Shown here in pieces: positions 53,807-64,000 of a DNA stretch of 64,000 nucleotides (positions are counted from its first letter, which is position 1; each line of letters begins with the position of its first letter). Below the pieces are notes generated by a model. That model searched no databases. It was not told where the DNA came from and saw nothing but the letters and a program-made list of their open reading frames with translations. The position numbers were made by a program, and so were the translations under genes. The stretch is from Cucumis sativus (taxonomy: Eukaryota; Streptophyta; Magnoliopsida; Cucurbitales; Cucurbitaceae). Location: the NCBI RefSeq assembly GCF_000004075.3, contig NC_026660.2, positions 30,011,498 through 30,075,497 of the forward strand. Reading direction: 5' to 3'.

Positions 53807-56800
53807 TCATTGAATCTGAATATTGCCGTCCATTGGTAGAGGATGTGCTTCAGTATTGAATACATATTTATCCAATGGGATCGTGGAACTGTCCCCAAAT
53901 AGCAAGTACAAATACTTGAGTGTCTCCCCCAGGAAGAATGTCTCCATTTTGTCCCTTCTCCGAGGAGGAATCGTAGTAACATCATCTAGTGATGTATATC
54001 CACCACTACTAACCTTTGTGTGCCTCTCGAATGCTTCGAAAATCTCCCACCCCCATGCACGATACCTGCAATATGTTCATGTAAGCATCCTTTTTTTTTT
54101 TTCTCTCTCATCCAATGTGAATAAACGAAACACAGTTATTGAACAATACAAGAGGCATGGTTAATGATATAGAAACCATACTTCGGATCGCCTGTGATAC
54201 GATACAGGACAAACAATGACTCGACTGTTTCGGGCCGCATAAGATTATGACGATCCAGTGGCTTGATTATTATGTCATCAATGTATTTCGATTTTTTATT
54301 TCCACCATCAAGGCCTTGTTCAGAATATTCCTGGACAAGCATGTGCGTGGAGTTTTTAGATTATTGGACAGCATGAAGAAATGGGGAAACATAGATATAG
54401 CGAACAAATTTACAATAGATGATGGGAAATTAATCCGACCTCGGTATGAAAATAAGCAATTTCTGGGGCAAGACCGGTAGAGGTTACTTCATACATTTCA
54501 AAGCAAGTTTTTGCAAGATCCTCTGCCAGATTTAAATTTTCCAGATCATCAAAGTTCAACAAGCTTTTACTCATGGCTTCTTCCTTGGTGATGCCCTTGG
54601 TAGCACCAAGAGCAAGGGTACCTGATAAGAAACATACCTAAAACAAGCACAAGTTTATTAGTTTAAGCACTTTTCTAAAACAAAACAAGGATTACTATGA
54701 TGCTTTATTATGTCACATAGCTTTATTCAGATAGCCAATAATCTAAAGAATCAAAGTATTAATTTGAAATCTTGATGTAGAACCCTTACAATTGAGCTGG
54801 TGCATAAATTAAGTCTTGAAATAAATTCACATCAGAATAATGAAGGAAAATGTGCAGGCTTAGTAAACTCATCAACTAAATACCGAAATAGATACAAGTC
54901 CAGATGAATTTATATATATATATATATATTGAGCAGTATCACCGATGAATGAAATGGACAACAACAATGGGTAGAAGTAGAACCCAGCCACCATTACAAA
55001 GGACCTCCAACTAGCGAAAGGTGAGAGATTATGTATTAATCTATAAAGGGGGGCACATTTACACCAATAAAGAGCAGTAAAAAGCACAATCGTGAATTGC
55101 CCAAGTGTTAACCTATGAACGGGTAGGATGATAGCTAACGGTCACTTTTATTTTTATCTACTATTTATTTTAAAAACTAAATAAATAAAGGCTTTCCTCA
55201 TGTATACATTCCCCCCATTTACCAGTATATGCATGTCCTCTTTTCCCCAGCATCATCTAATCTCATCACCAAATAGACTTTCTCGCCAAGCTAAATTAAA
55301 ATATGAAGTGGGCTTGGCTTTATAATTACCAAAATCCAGCCCCTTCATAAGTAAACTCAACAATCTCCCCACCAAATATGATGTTTTCTGTTGGATCTCA
55401 TCTTTGCATAGAGTTTTGTATCCCAAGCACGTATGACACTTGCGTATGCCAAATGGGGGTTTTCTCCCCAAAAGCAACTTAAGAGACGTAACTTTTCCCT
55501 AGTACTTGAAGACCGACACACATCCTTTTTCACAATTGACGTAGGATAACGCAAGATTTACTCCCTATCTCCTTGTATTCATTAAAGAGAACAGGAAAGA
55601 TATATTCACGTTGGCAATGACATTTACTTTTTTTCCGTTAGCATCCGTTCAATTGAATAACTAGTAGGCTATTAGATGTTATCTTGGAGACGTGTTCATA
55701 CTACAAATAAATGGCAACACTGTACAGATAAAACGAAAAGAAGCCCTAAAGCATAAAATTTGCCTCACTGCATAGAAACAGATGAAACGGCCATTTGTGA
55801 ACAAAGCAGCAGAGAAAGAAGTTTGTATAATGTGCTGTTTCCATTGTAACCCTAATACTGATCTTGAGGGCAAATGAATGTATAGAGCCCTATACTACAT
55901 CAATCAACGAATACATATACCATCTTTATCATACGTCACATTCTTTTTCAAATTTTAAAGCATATTTCTAAGCAGCCAGAGACATTTCAAAGTAGAATAC
56001 CTTAGACAAATCAAAAGTCAAACAACTCCCAAATTGGGGTTAATCTTCCAAATTTTTTCTCAGTTTGATCCAATGTTCCTTGATATATACCTTGACTATA
56101 CCATAAGCTGGTCTACCAGAAACGTGCATATTTGATATGGGAGGAAATCATACATACCAGATGATCCATCTTCGGACTAATAGTAGAATCTGATCCATAG
56201 GGCAGTTCTCCAACAAAAACCAACCCATTTGGAATAGACTTCCGAACAAGAAGATGTTTAACACCTTTCATGGCTTCTTCATACATATCATGTAGGTAAG
56301 TGAAATTACTATTTCCGCTTGTTCGCTTCTGAAGCCACACTTTCAGTAGATACTCATAGTAGCTATCACCACGAGATCCCAGTCTTATGGTTTCACCACT
56401 AAATTTGCCAGTATGAGGGCTGCAATCGAGAAGAAAATTACACAAAAATAAGTAAATTTGGTCATCACCATATCCTCTAAGTTAAAGGAACATTTCAAGA
56501 ACTGAAAAGCACGAGAGATTTAGAATGGTGGAAGGAACCACATTAGACCAAAACTCATGAAATTCAAAGCCAACCTTTTCAGGATTAATTTGTTAGGTAC
56601 CCAAACCAGCACTTTCAAGAGGGCTGGAAATCCTCTCCCAAAATTCCCCAATTAGGAATTCACCATACAAAAATTTTCCCACTTCCTCTCAACCCACACC
56701 TTCTATTTATAATAAAAACCTGAACAAACTTACTAACTAACTACTATATTGTCCCTTCTAAAACCATACTAATATTCAACTAATAATCTTATTATTTCCC

Positions 56801-59614
56801 TAATTAGGGTTCTTACATAATGCTTGAAAAGACTAACAGCCACAGGATCATATGTTCCCGAAAAGGAAAATAAAACTGATACAAGCGTAACAATTTAATT
56901 TCTCTTGGCTTCAGAAGAATAACATCTCTTGATTGGAAAGAGAATTTTGCCAACATGCCAAAGGGCTCAATTGAAGTCATATCTCAGACACTGAGATTAT
57001 AATTGACAAAGATGATATTTCTTATGATACATTATTTAGGTTTGCCTATCTTGACACATCAGAATGATTTTGATGCCCAAAAAATTTCGTCTCAAATAAT
57101 AGTGATTTCATTTATCCACAACGAGAAGCCAGAAAAATATACATATCAATAAAAGAAAATTGAAAGTTTGACATAAAATATATACTAGTAATATTCATTG
57201 AATTGATTACATTCACGCACCAGTTTGTAATACATTAATACTGAAAGTCAGGTATACCAGAAAATGTCCCGGGAGATATGCTATCAACCCAGATGAAAAC
57301 TAGAGAAGTTTACAAAAGAATTCATAATTTAATTTTTTTTTTTTCTGATTCATCCACAGATCACGCAACAAAAGGGCATTCGAAGTTTGACACAAATGTT
57401 AAGACATATCCATACTGTCTAAAATAAAGTAAATTACTTATAGCCAGACATAAAAGCTCCATACCTAATATAGATGGGAACCAAACCTTCCACTTTTGGA
57501 AGGCTCTTCATGTGTTCCAAGACCTTCATAGCAGCAATTGAATACTTTGGGTCGCCTGAAACAGTACTAAGATAATTAAATTCCAGTTGCAAAGTGGATA
57601 CTTCGGATGTACTACTTGATCCACCAGGAGCTGCATGGGCAGAGGAATCTTTTAAAACTACATCACAGAGAGGAATAGCAGTTGGACTGGAGGTAAAAGC
57701 ACTTAGCAAACGATCAGCCAAGTTCTTCGCAATTTCTAGATAAACAGCAGGTTTGGGTCCTTCATTTCCAAAGGTCTTCCCATACTCTCCAGCTCTCAAA
57801 TGATATGCACTCAAGAGACCACCTACAATACGTATGGTAGTTTCAAATAAATTGACTTGTCCTTTTTCCTTAATTCTATCCATAAGGTTTTTTTCAATCC
57901 ATGAGCCTGCCTCAGAGACAATATCACTAGCGCCCATTATCATGGCAGTGTCAAGGGCATCCACAACTGTAGCACCTAAACCTCCCAACCCATCGGTTCC
58001 ATGCTGGCTCAGTGGCATAAGTTCATCATACCCCATTGCATACCTTTTATAGCCGGACCATGCATGGATAAACGCATCCTTTACTTTCTGTTGCCTTGAA
58101 ATCCATAAAGACTCAGAGATTAACGTGTTTGGATCGATATGATAGCTAGTATTGCTACCTTTTTCATCTGGTGGTAATTGAGGGGGAAGCCTAGGAGCTT
58201 TCCTCCATAAGTTCCTGAAGTTGATGCCACCATTATTTTTAATCTCTTGTTTCTCACTATTCTCGCTAACTTTGGCAAGTTTGTTGGGAACATGGACAGG
58301 AGTAGCACTTGTCAATAAAAGATATGCCAAACCGAAGATCAAAAGTAATACAAGAAATTTTCCTGTGCTACAACTTAGATAATCACGTTTTCTGCTACCA
58401 GTGAGTAAATTCTGAGTCATCACCTGAGAAAACGAGATGAGAACTTTGAGTCATAACTCAAAACAAATAATGTACATCCCTATCAAATAACTCAGGGTTG
58501 ATCCCATAAATGGAAGATTCTGATAAATGCAGTCTGTAACCAATAAGGATTAGTTCAAACAATACACTTCCTTTTGTATAAAATCTAATTTTTGTACCAC
58601 CAAAATAAAATATTTATTTTACTAGGATATGACATAATAAATAAATACAAAATTATTATGCCACTATATTCCATGTTAAGATAATTAAAACCGTACAAAT
58701 TCCCAGAGTTACCAATCACAATGATCTCACAACGTGGGACGAGTATTTTGGAAATAAGTTGCATGTCCCACGTTCTAGACGAGCAGTTCAACATGTAAGG
58801 AGAAATTTGGAGGGAGAAATTTCTTGTCACTAAAAGTATTCTCTAGAATTATTCTTCCTTGAAAATTGATCTTCTCTGGTTCTTTCATATTGTCTGGGCA
58901 GTCATCCAAAAGTATTGGTAAGTCTGAAATTTACAGTAGAAGAAGACAACGTGTATAACCACCCATCACAGATTATACTTTTACGAACGACGTTGTGTGC
59001 TTTCACAACAATCACCGATGACCTAGTATCCATCACGCTACAGATTAAAGGTTGGTCAGTGGTCACAACAAACCAACAAGTAACCATAGAATCTAAACTG
59101 GCAACATAGCTCCTGGCAAATTCGCAAAACACAAGTATCTTCAGTCTCGCGTTTCTATGATAATTTACACCAGTTATGCACGCATTTCCAACGAAAATGA
59201 CTATTCAAACAAATCCGAATATCAATTCCGTCGAGTTTCTAATCCTCCCCCGAGCCACCTCCATTCCAGAATCAACATCGCAGTCTTAAAATAAAGTAAA
59301 TGGAATCGGCAATAAAATTTTCACCTCGAGAATCTAAAGTTTTTCCAGGCACAATCAAAGTTCAAGGAACGAACAATTATTAAGAAATAATCGTTGCTAG
59401 AATGTAACTAGAAAGCTACCAATTCATCCAAACACTAATCGAATAAAAAAAACCACACACATGGAGTGCCTGATAAGCAATCAGATTTCATGAAATCGAA
59501 ATGGAGAAATTAAGTCAAGATCTAGCATAGAAAAACCTTGACGTAGGATCTCTGTCGAAACTTAGCATTGTCGTAATGAACATCCTTGACAGAGTAAGGT
59601 AGAGAACTCGACAT
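53807..59614 (-). CDS. MNS3: Mannosyl-oligosaccharide 1,2-alpha-mannosidase MNS3-like (GH47), 634 residues
   Basis: Six exons on the minus strand: 59614-59537, 58423-57465, 56419-56158, 54637-54440, 54330-54182 and 54065-53807; they join in frame to 634 residues (Arabidopsis MNS3 is about 624). It is a type II membrane enzyme of glycoside hydrolase family 47 that removes an alpha-1,2 mannose from the Man9 N-glycan early in the ER/Golgi pathway. Seen: cytosolic tail [19 protein letters not shown], membrane helix at about residues 49-66 ([18 protein letters not shown]), stem, then the GH47 barrel with [129 protein letters not shown] and the calcium-site FNTEAHPLP. The last eight residues (MDGNIQIQ) differ from Arabidopsis. 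It looks intact. Confidence 0.95.
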
Positions 59615-60715
59615 ATTCAATTAGATCACGTTCTAGGGCTTTCGTACGGTTGGCCTCCTCTCAGCTACGCACGGAGGCCTGAGTTGCAGAAAGAGAGACG
59701 CGGAGATTTAAAAATGGCAACGGATTCCTAATACCTCTTCTTACATCATCCGATCGACAATTACCGGTAGAAATGATCGGAAATTTTGAGCGGGAAATTG
59801 ATTGGCGGCAATTGCAAGTATGGATTAAAAGCCCACAAGAAGTGAAGGTCTACGGGTCGTATAGAGAGAGAGAGAAGAGGAGAGGAAGAAGATGAACGAA
59901 ATTTGAAACAAATAATTATTATTCCGCGAACATTACAATTTGGCATTAAGTAGGAAATGGGAATAGAACAATCAATTTATACCCTCCATTTATAATAATT
60001 ATATCAATCAAATAAACACTATACTTTAAGTTTTCCCTTTTTCTTTTTAAATTGTTCAATATTTTCTTTTTATCTATCAAAAATTAATTTAATTAGTATT
60101 TTTTCTAATAACAAAATAAATTAAAATATTAAGTTATAGCAAAATATTTATATTTTATAACTCCCTATCAATATATCACTACCCACACATATTTAAAATT
60201 AGTTAATGAATAATTTTTACAAGTTTAGTATAATTGAACATGGAAGCAATCAAATTTAACAAATTCCTTTTATTTAATAAGCTTGTCACACATCACATAT
60301 ATCAAAGTGGAGATTCTATCGATCTTTAATCTTTTTTGTTTCATTTAATTTATTGTTTAGTTATTTTTTAAGATCGTCACAATGTGACTGACAGTTTTAC
60401 ATCGTTATAAATATAAGAAAAATAAAAAATGTACTTTTAATCATTTGGGTTATGTGTATATAAATTTTCAAATTTTCGTTCTAATTAACACCAGTTATGG
60501 AATAATTTTTTCATCCAATAACCTAATACACTAACTTTAATTAGAACCTATATAGTTTGACATTATTTATTTTTGTTTAGGGTATATGTATGTATATATA
60601 TAGAACATGGTTGACCCATTAAACAGGGGACCAAATTACAACATTAAACTCATTTCTCAACAACAAATAATATAAATTAGAAACCCCCATCCATCTCTAC
60701 ATATACATCATTCAT

Positions 60716-60724
60716 TATATATCC
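60716..60724 (+). promoter_or_regulatory. Probable TATA box of the IDL-like gene
   Basis: TATATATCC, 161 bases before the ATG, predicts a leader of about 125 bases that includes the upstream ORF. Confidence 0.5.
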
Positions 60725-60807
60725 ACACCTCCCTCGAATAACATCTCCTCTTTCTTTCTCATTCTCCATTAAAAATTTGGCTCTCTCGTACCATTTTTGC
60801 ACACAAA

Positions 60808-60873
60808 ATGAAACTTACTCATCACCGTAACATCCAAATTAAAACCCTTTTGATTTCTCTTTCTCAAAAGTGA
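60808..60873 (+). CDS. Upstream ORF, 21 codons, in the leader of the IDL-like gene
   Basis: ATG at 60808 (context AAAATGA) opens a frame of 21 codons (MKLTHHRNIQIKTLLISLSQ and K) that stops with TGA at 60871-60873. Only one codon (AAA) separates this stop from the main ATG at 60877, and the two frames are the same. It could reduce or condition translation of the main ORF. Whether the leader really includes 60808 depends on the transcription start. Confidence 0.45.
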   Translation: MKLTHHRNIQIKTLLISLSQK

Positions 60874-60876
60874 AAA

Positions 60877-61353
60877 ATGGGTTTCAAGATTCCCTCTTCA
60901 TTCTCATCACCAAATTACCTTTGTTTCTTTCAAATCTCTCTCTCTCTTATTCTCTTCTTCCTCCTAACTCCCACCACCTCTTCCTTTAAACCCCTTCCCG
61001 GCCATGAACCAAGCAACGTCCGCCACCGTACCACCGTTGTCCATGGCAGCGCAATCACCACACTACGGCGAGAAGTAGATCATCCTCATCATCATCATCA
61101 TGAATACAGAAGCAACAAATTAGAAATGGAGATCAAAATTAACAAGATAAGCAAGAAGATGATCAAAAGGAAGGTTGTAGTACTCCCGGGCGGGTTTAAA
61201 AGCAGTAATCATAAAAATAAAAACGATAAAGGAAGTGCTTTCTCTGCAATGCTTCCAAAGGGATTTGTTCCTCCTTCTGGTTCTTCCCCTTGTCATAACG
61301 AAGACCCTCAATCTTCATCTCTTGCTTTTTACTGCCATCTTGATCGCCCTTGA
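60877..61353 (+). CDS. IDA-like (IDL-type) secreted peptide precursor, 158 residues
   Basis: Intronless frame. Residues 1-36 form a signal peptide with a long hydrophobic core (SLSLILFFLLTP). The middle is variable and basic, with a His run after position 67 (DHPHHHHHEY) and a Lys-rich patch (KINKISKKMIKRK). The conserved part is near the C-terminus: SAMLPKGFVPPSGSSPCHN, about residues 123-141 (61243-61299). This resembles the EPIP motif of IDA/IDL peptides, whose core is PKG-x-PPSG-x-S-x-x-HN and which signal through HAESA-type receptors in abscission, development and stress. It is longer than classic IDA (about 77 residues), the motif has Cys in place of the usual Arg before HN, and 17 residues follow it. 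IDL6/7/8 or PIP-like membership is possible; the family-level call is an inference from the motif. Confidence 0.7.
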   Translation: MGFKIPSSFSSPNYLCFFQISLSLILFFLLTPTTSSFKPLPGHEPSNVRHRTTVVHGSAITTLRREVDHPHHHHHEYRSNKLEMEIKINKISKKMIKRKVVVLPGGFKSSNHKNKNDKGSAFSAMLPKGFVPPSGSSPCHNEDPQSSSLAFYCHLDRP

Positions 61354-63644
61354 TTATTAATCTGCCTCTTTTATCCATTTGGGCATTCTTTTTCAGGTGG
61401 GTTTCAGCTAAGTTTCTTGCTTTTGTTTTTTTATTCTATTATAAAATCTCCCCCTTCTTGAAATTGTGACAAATTAAACAGTGTAATATGGTCTCCATAT
61501 ATAAATATATAGAAGAAAAAAAGGAAAACCATTACTCTTCTCTTCTTCTCTCTCTTTTTGTATATTATTTAGAATGTAATTGTTTACAACATAGAAATTT
61601 AGGAATTCGAAAAGTTATTTTCTTGGATTAACTATAAGCTGTCTCTCCAGATTTGTAGATAAAAACAAGTTATTTATATACTTCTGGAAAAACTTACATA
61701 GCATTGGAGAGTTTTAGTCTTTTAGAGACTTAGAGTGAGGAGTAATTAAAGTTCTGACTTAGGAGAGAACATATCAATGTTATTAATGATTAATGAAATG
61801 TGAAACTTTGTAAACTATCTTCGGTTCACAAGTGCTTTTCAAAGAAATAGATAAGTGATTTTGGAGGAAGTTTGAAAGGGAAAAATGAGAGCATAGAGTT
61901 GTTTGGTTTTGATAGCTAGGGAGGGAATTAAGTTTAATTAATAAAGAATGTGGGATATAATTAAATGAAAGGGTAAGTTTATTGAAGGAGGGAAACTAGG
62001 GAAGGAAAGAAGGGCATGTGAAGTTGCTTAGGTTATTGGAATTTGATTTTCGTAGCGTGCACTTCATGCATGAAATGAAATATATGGAATTCGCTTTTTT
62101 CGAGATGTACGTTCGTATAGATCCACACATCCATCAAATTTCTACACTACAATTCATGTTTTCTTATTCTTTTATATTCATTCTTTTAGGGTCCAACAAT
62201 CAATTCTTACCTATAATCTTCCATACATGTTTTAATTTTGATAGAAAGTATTAAGTACTAGATTATATATTAGTAAAATATAAAATAGTATTTAGTTTTA
62301 GAATTATTTTTTTATTAATTATTTAATTTAGAGGTGAATTTAATGAAGATAAGAAATCAGTGATTTATTTCAATTTAAGATTCAAATGGATGAAATTGAA
62401 TAATTATACGAAGTCTAGAGTATAAATTAATTTGAAAGTTTTGGAAGAACATTTTAATTTCTAATATCTCTTAGTAGGCTTGTAAACCTCATTAAATATA
62501 ATAAACGAAAATTTGTGGACAAGTTATAAAACAAAGTTAGTTGTGTATATGGCTCTAAATGTTCTAAAAATTTGAATTATGTTCGTATTGACTTGAAAAT
62601 ATAAAGTTTAGAGTAAAATGAATGAGAAAAATGAAGTTGAGATCTATGTAGGTTTGGGTTTCCATAGAATACTTTGGCTTTGATGTGATTTTGAAAAATA
62701 CCCAAAATTGATATTTGTTTTTCTTGAAATTAAAGGAAAGAGCAAAATCAAATGATCGATCAACTTGAACTCCATCATAATCATAATGAAACTAAAATTG
62801 GAACTTGTTTAGAATGAATTTTCAAGTGGTTAAATAATGTTTAGCCTAACTTGTTATTTCCCATCAAAGGATTAGAAACACCAAATATGAGTATGTTCAT
62901 CCTGCTAGAGCCCAGCTCTAGCAAGATATATGGGCCTGCTTAATACTCACTCTTACCAATGTTCCAAACAAATTCAATATTGAAACACTATCAGCTTTTG
63001 GGATAATCATATCATAATTAAATTAACACCATCTTCATTTCGGGCTTCAAATTCCCAATATATGTACTATATGGGTTGCCATCATTGATTATCCCAATTT
63101 GCCACTACATAAGAACAAAACAAGATTCCAGTATATGAATTATGCTAATATGCTTCATTCTTTTCTCGGACGATAAATTTCACCTTGGTTATTTCTGGAT
63201 TTTAAGTTCTTAATTTGAACAACAGCATTTGAAGATAACTAAAACAGCTGGAAGATTTCATCATTCAACAAGATCATTACTAAATTATGAAATGTCCATC
63301 TCTACCAATTCCAAAAGATGAAAGTCACCAGCACGATGATCAATTTGATGATCGGTTCGATTAGGTAAATCGATTAACAATGGTATATTTCACAACAAAG
63401 TACATGGAGTCTACAATTGAGATTTAACTCAAACTCGAAGTCAGCGAGTAATTTCTACATCTGTAATTTCATTTTCCTCCAACCGAATTCAGACTGTTTG
63501 AACTAAGATAAGCAGGATAATTGTGCCCTAGTTTTAAGTTAGTTTGTTCTCTATTCATCATATACCATCAAATTGTTCATGTTGAATGTATCCATACCAG
63601 AATTGACTCATAATTACGAAGAACTCACCGATTCTTTTGTTCAA
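61354..63644. other. AT-rich spacer to the DUF538 gene
   Basis: 3' UTR of the IDL-like gene then AT-rich DNA. It contains a perfect 9-base-arm palindrome at 62903-62923 and no supported gene. Minor frames at 62018-62254 are Phe-rich and unsupported. The last portion is the 3' side of the DUF538 gene. Confidence 0.6.
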
Positions 63645-64000
63645 TCACTTCTTCCGATCAGTTTCTTCTTCAATCAGAAACGCAGAAACCGGGAAGGACT
63701 TGGCAATTCCAGTCGAAGTACCGAAGGTGATCTTACTCGTGTTCTGTTGGTCAACATAAATTTCAGAAACGGTAATCCAAAGGAAAAACTCCTTGCTCTT
63801 AACTCCAGTGAGACGGCGGAAGCGTCGCTCCTCGATGAAGGCAGAGACCTCCGTGTCGTACAAGACAGTGCGTCCAATGGCGGGGAACCGGTGCTCTTTT
63901 TTCTTCTGCTGCTTGAGCCAAATGAAACCGGAGGTCCGATTGTAGCCGACCTCAAGAATATCGTTTAAAGGGAGAAGGCCGCGAGGAAGGAAGAATTGAT
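63645..64000 (-). CDS. DUF538 family protein, 3' part, runs off the right edge
   Basis: The minus strand is open from the right edge to a TGA at 63645, giving 117 visible residues that match the C-terminal two thirds of a DUF538 domain: FFLPRGLLPLNDILEVGYN, GFIWLKQQKKKEHRF, RLTGVKSKEFFLWITVSEIY, SKITFGTSTGIAKSFPVSAF, then an acidic/basic tail EEETDRKK. DUF538 is a plant family of about 150-180 residues, with weak structural similarity to bactericidal permeability-increasing proteins and no settled function. The start, any signal peptide and any intron lie outside the window. From memory, Arabidopsis DUF538 genes occur at At5g46230 and At1g30020, near relatives of other genes in this window. 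Confidence 0.9.
   Translation of the reverse strand, partial: QFFLPRGLLPLNDILEVGYNRTSGFIWLKQQKKKEHRFPAIGRTVLYDTEVSAFIEERRFRRLTGVKSKEFFLWITVSEIYVDQQNTSKITFGTSTGIAKSFPVSAFLIEEETDRKK

Larger units (their letters stand above)
59615..60876. other. MNS3 promoter and leader region of the IDL-like gene
   Basis: The left part holds the MNS3 leader and promoter (GC-richer up to 59760; GA repeats at 59862-59880). The centre is AT-rich. The right part has a TATA word at 60716-60724 and the leader with an upstream ORF (60808-60873) for the next gene. Confidence 0.6.

Noticed and set aside
54171-54182. Alternative donor for MNS3 exon 5 at TATG|GTTTC
   Set aside because: It breaks the frame with exon 6; the donor GAA|GTATGG restores the conserved KYRAWGW sequence.
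56560-56830. LTR-like look of a stretch in an MNS3 intron (TATTTATAATAAAA, then C/A-rich text ending TAGGGTTCTTACA)
   Set aside because: I find no matching second copy, no defined ends and no coding part, so an element call cannot be supported.
63674-63955. 93-codon Ser/Arg-rich minus frame near the right edge
   Set aside because: The overlapping frame 63645-64000 matches DUF538 along its whole length.

Overview
This window is plant nuclear DNA, AT-rich, with GT-AG introns, long AT-rich intergenic stretches, plant promoter motifs (telo box, site II, E2F) and dicot-type proteins. The protein set and a foldback repeat carrying CTATCA/TGATAG motifs suggest a eudicot, plausibly a cucurbit such as Cucumis. 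That last step is an impression from memory and not proof.

Layout from left to right: an AT-rich gene-poor region (1-5.5 kb) with a small broken Ty1/copia fragment near 4.0-4.35 kb; a single-exon 79-residue membrane micro-protein (5.66 kb); a foldback (MITE-like) element (8.2-8.4 kb); a nine-exon plastid-targeted YCF23-type gene (9.3-12.8 kb); a tRNA-Trp (13.5 kb); an HMG-box gene (HMGB14-like, minus) divergent from MCM3 (16 exons, plus, 17.2-22.1 kb) across a promoter with two E2F sites; an At2g34460-type NAD(P)-binding plastid protein (23.4-25.6 kb); convergent to it a CCDC174/DUF4078 gene (minus, 26.1-28.8 kb); 60S ribosomal protein L18a/eL20 (minus, 30.2-31.5 kb); a 6-kb gene-poor stretch; the intronless CYP710A sterol C-22 desaturase (minus, 37.7-39.2 kb); LARP6A-like RNA-binding protein (minus, 42.4-46.9 kb); a DUF642 cell-wall protein with a GPI-type tail (minus, 47.9-50.9 kb); MNS3-type class I alpha-mannosidase (minus, 53.8-59.6 kb); an IDA-like secreted peptide precursor (plus, 60.9-61.4 kb); and the 3' part of a DUF538 gene cut by the right edge (minus).

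The genes are housekeeping or developmental and do not form one pathway. What links them is ancestry. From memory of Arabidopsis gene numbers, the neighbours fall into three Arabidopsis segments (At2g34450-34510, At1g29970-30000 and At5g46230-46280). The window therefore looks like an unfractionated version of a block that Arabidopsis duplicated and partly lost. Exon models were built by hand from splice sites, reading phase and family similarity; every multi-exon model closes in frame. I see no CRISPR array, operon or clearly new multi-gene system. The best unexplained items are the IDL-type peptide gene with an upstream ORF, the 79-residue micro-protein, and an orphan cluster of GCCCA (site II) motifs near 32.4 kb.
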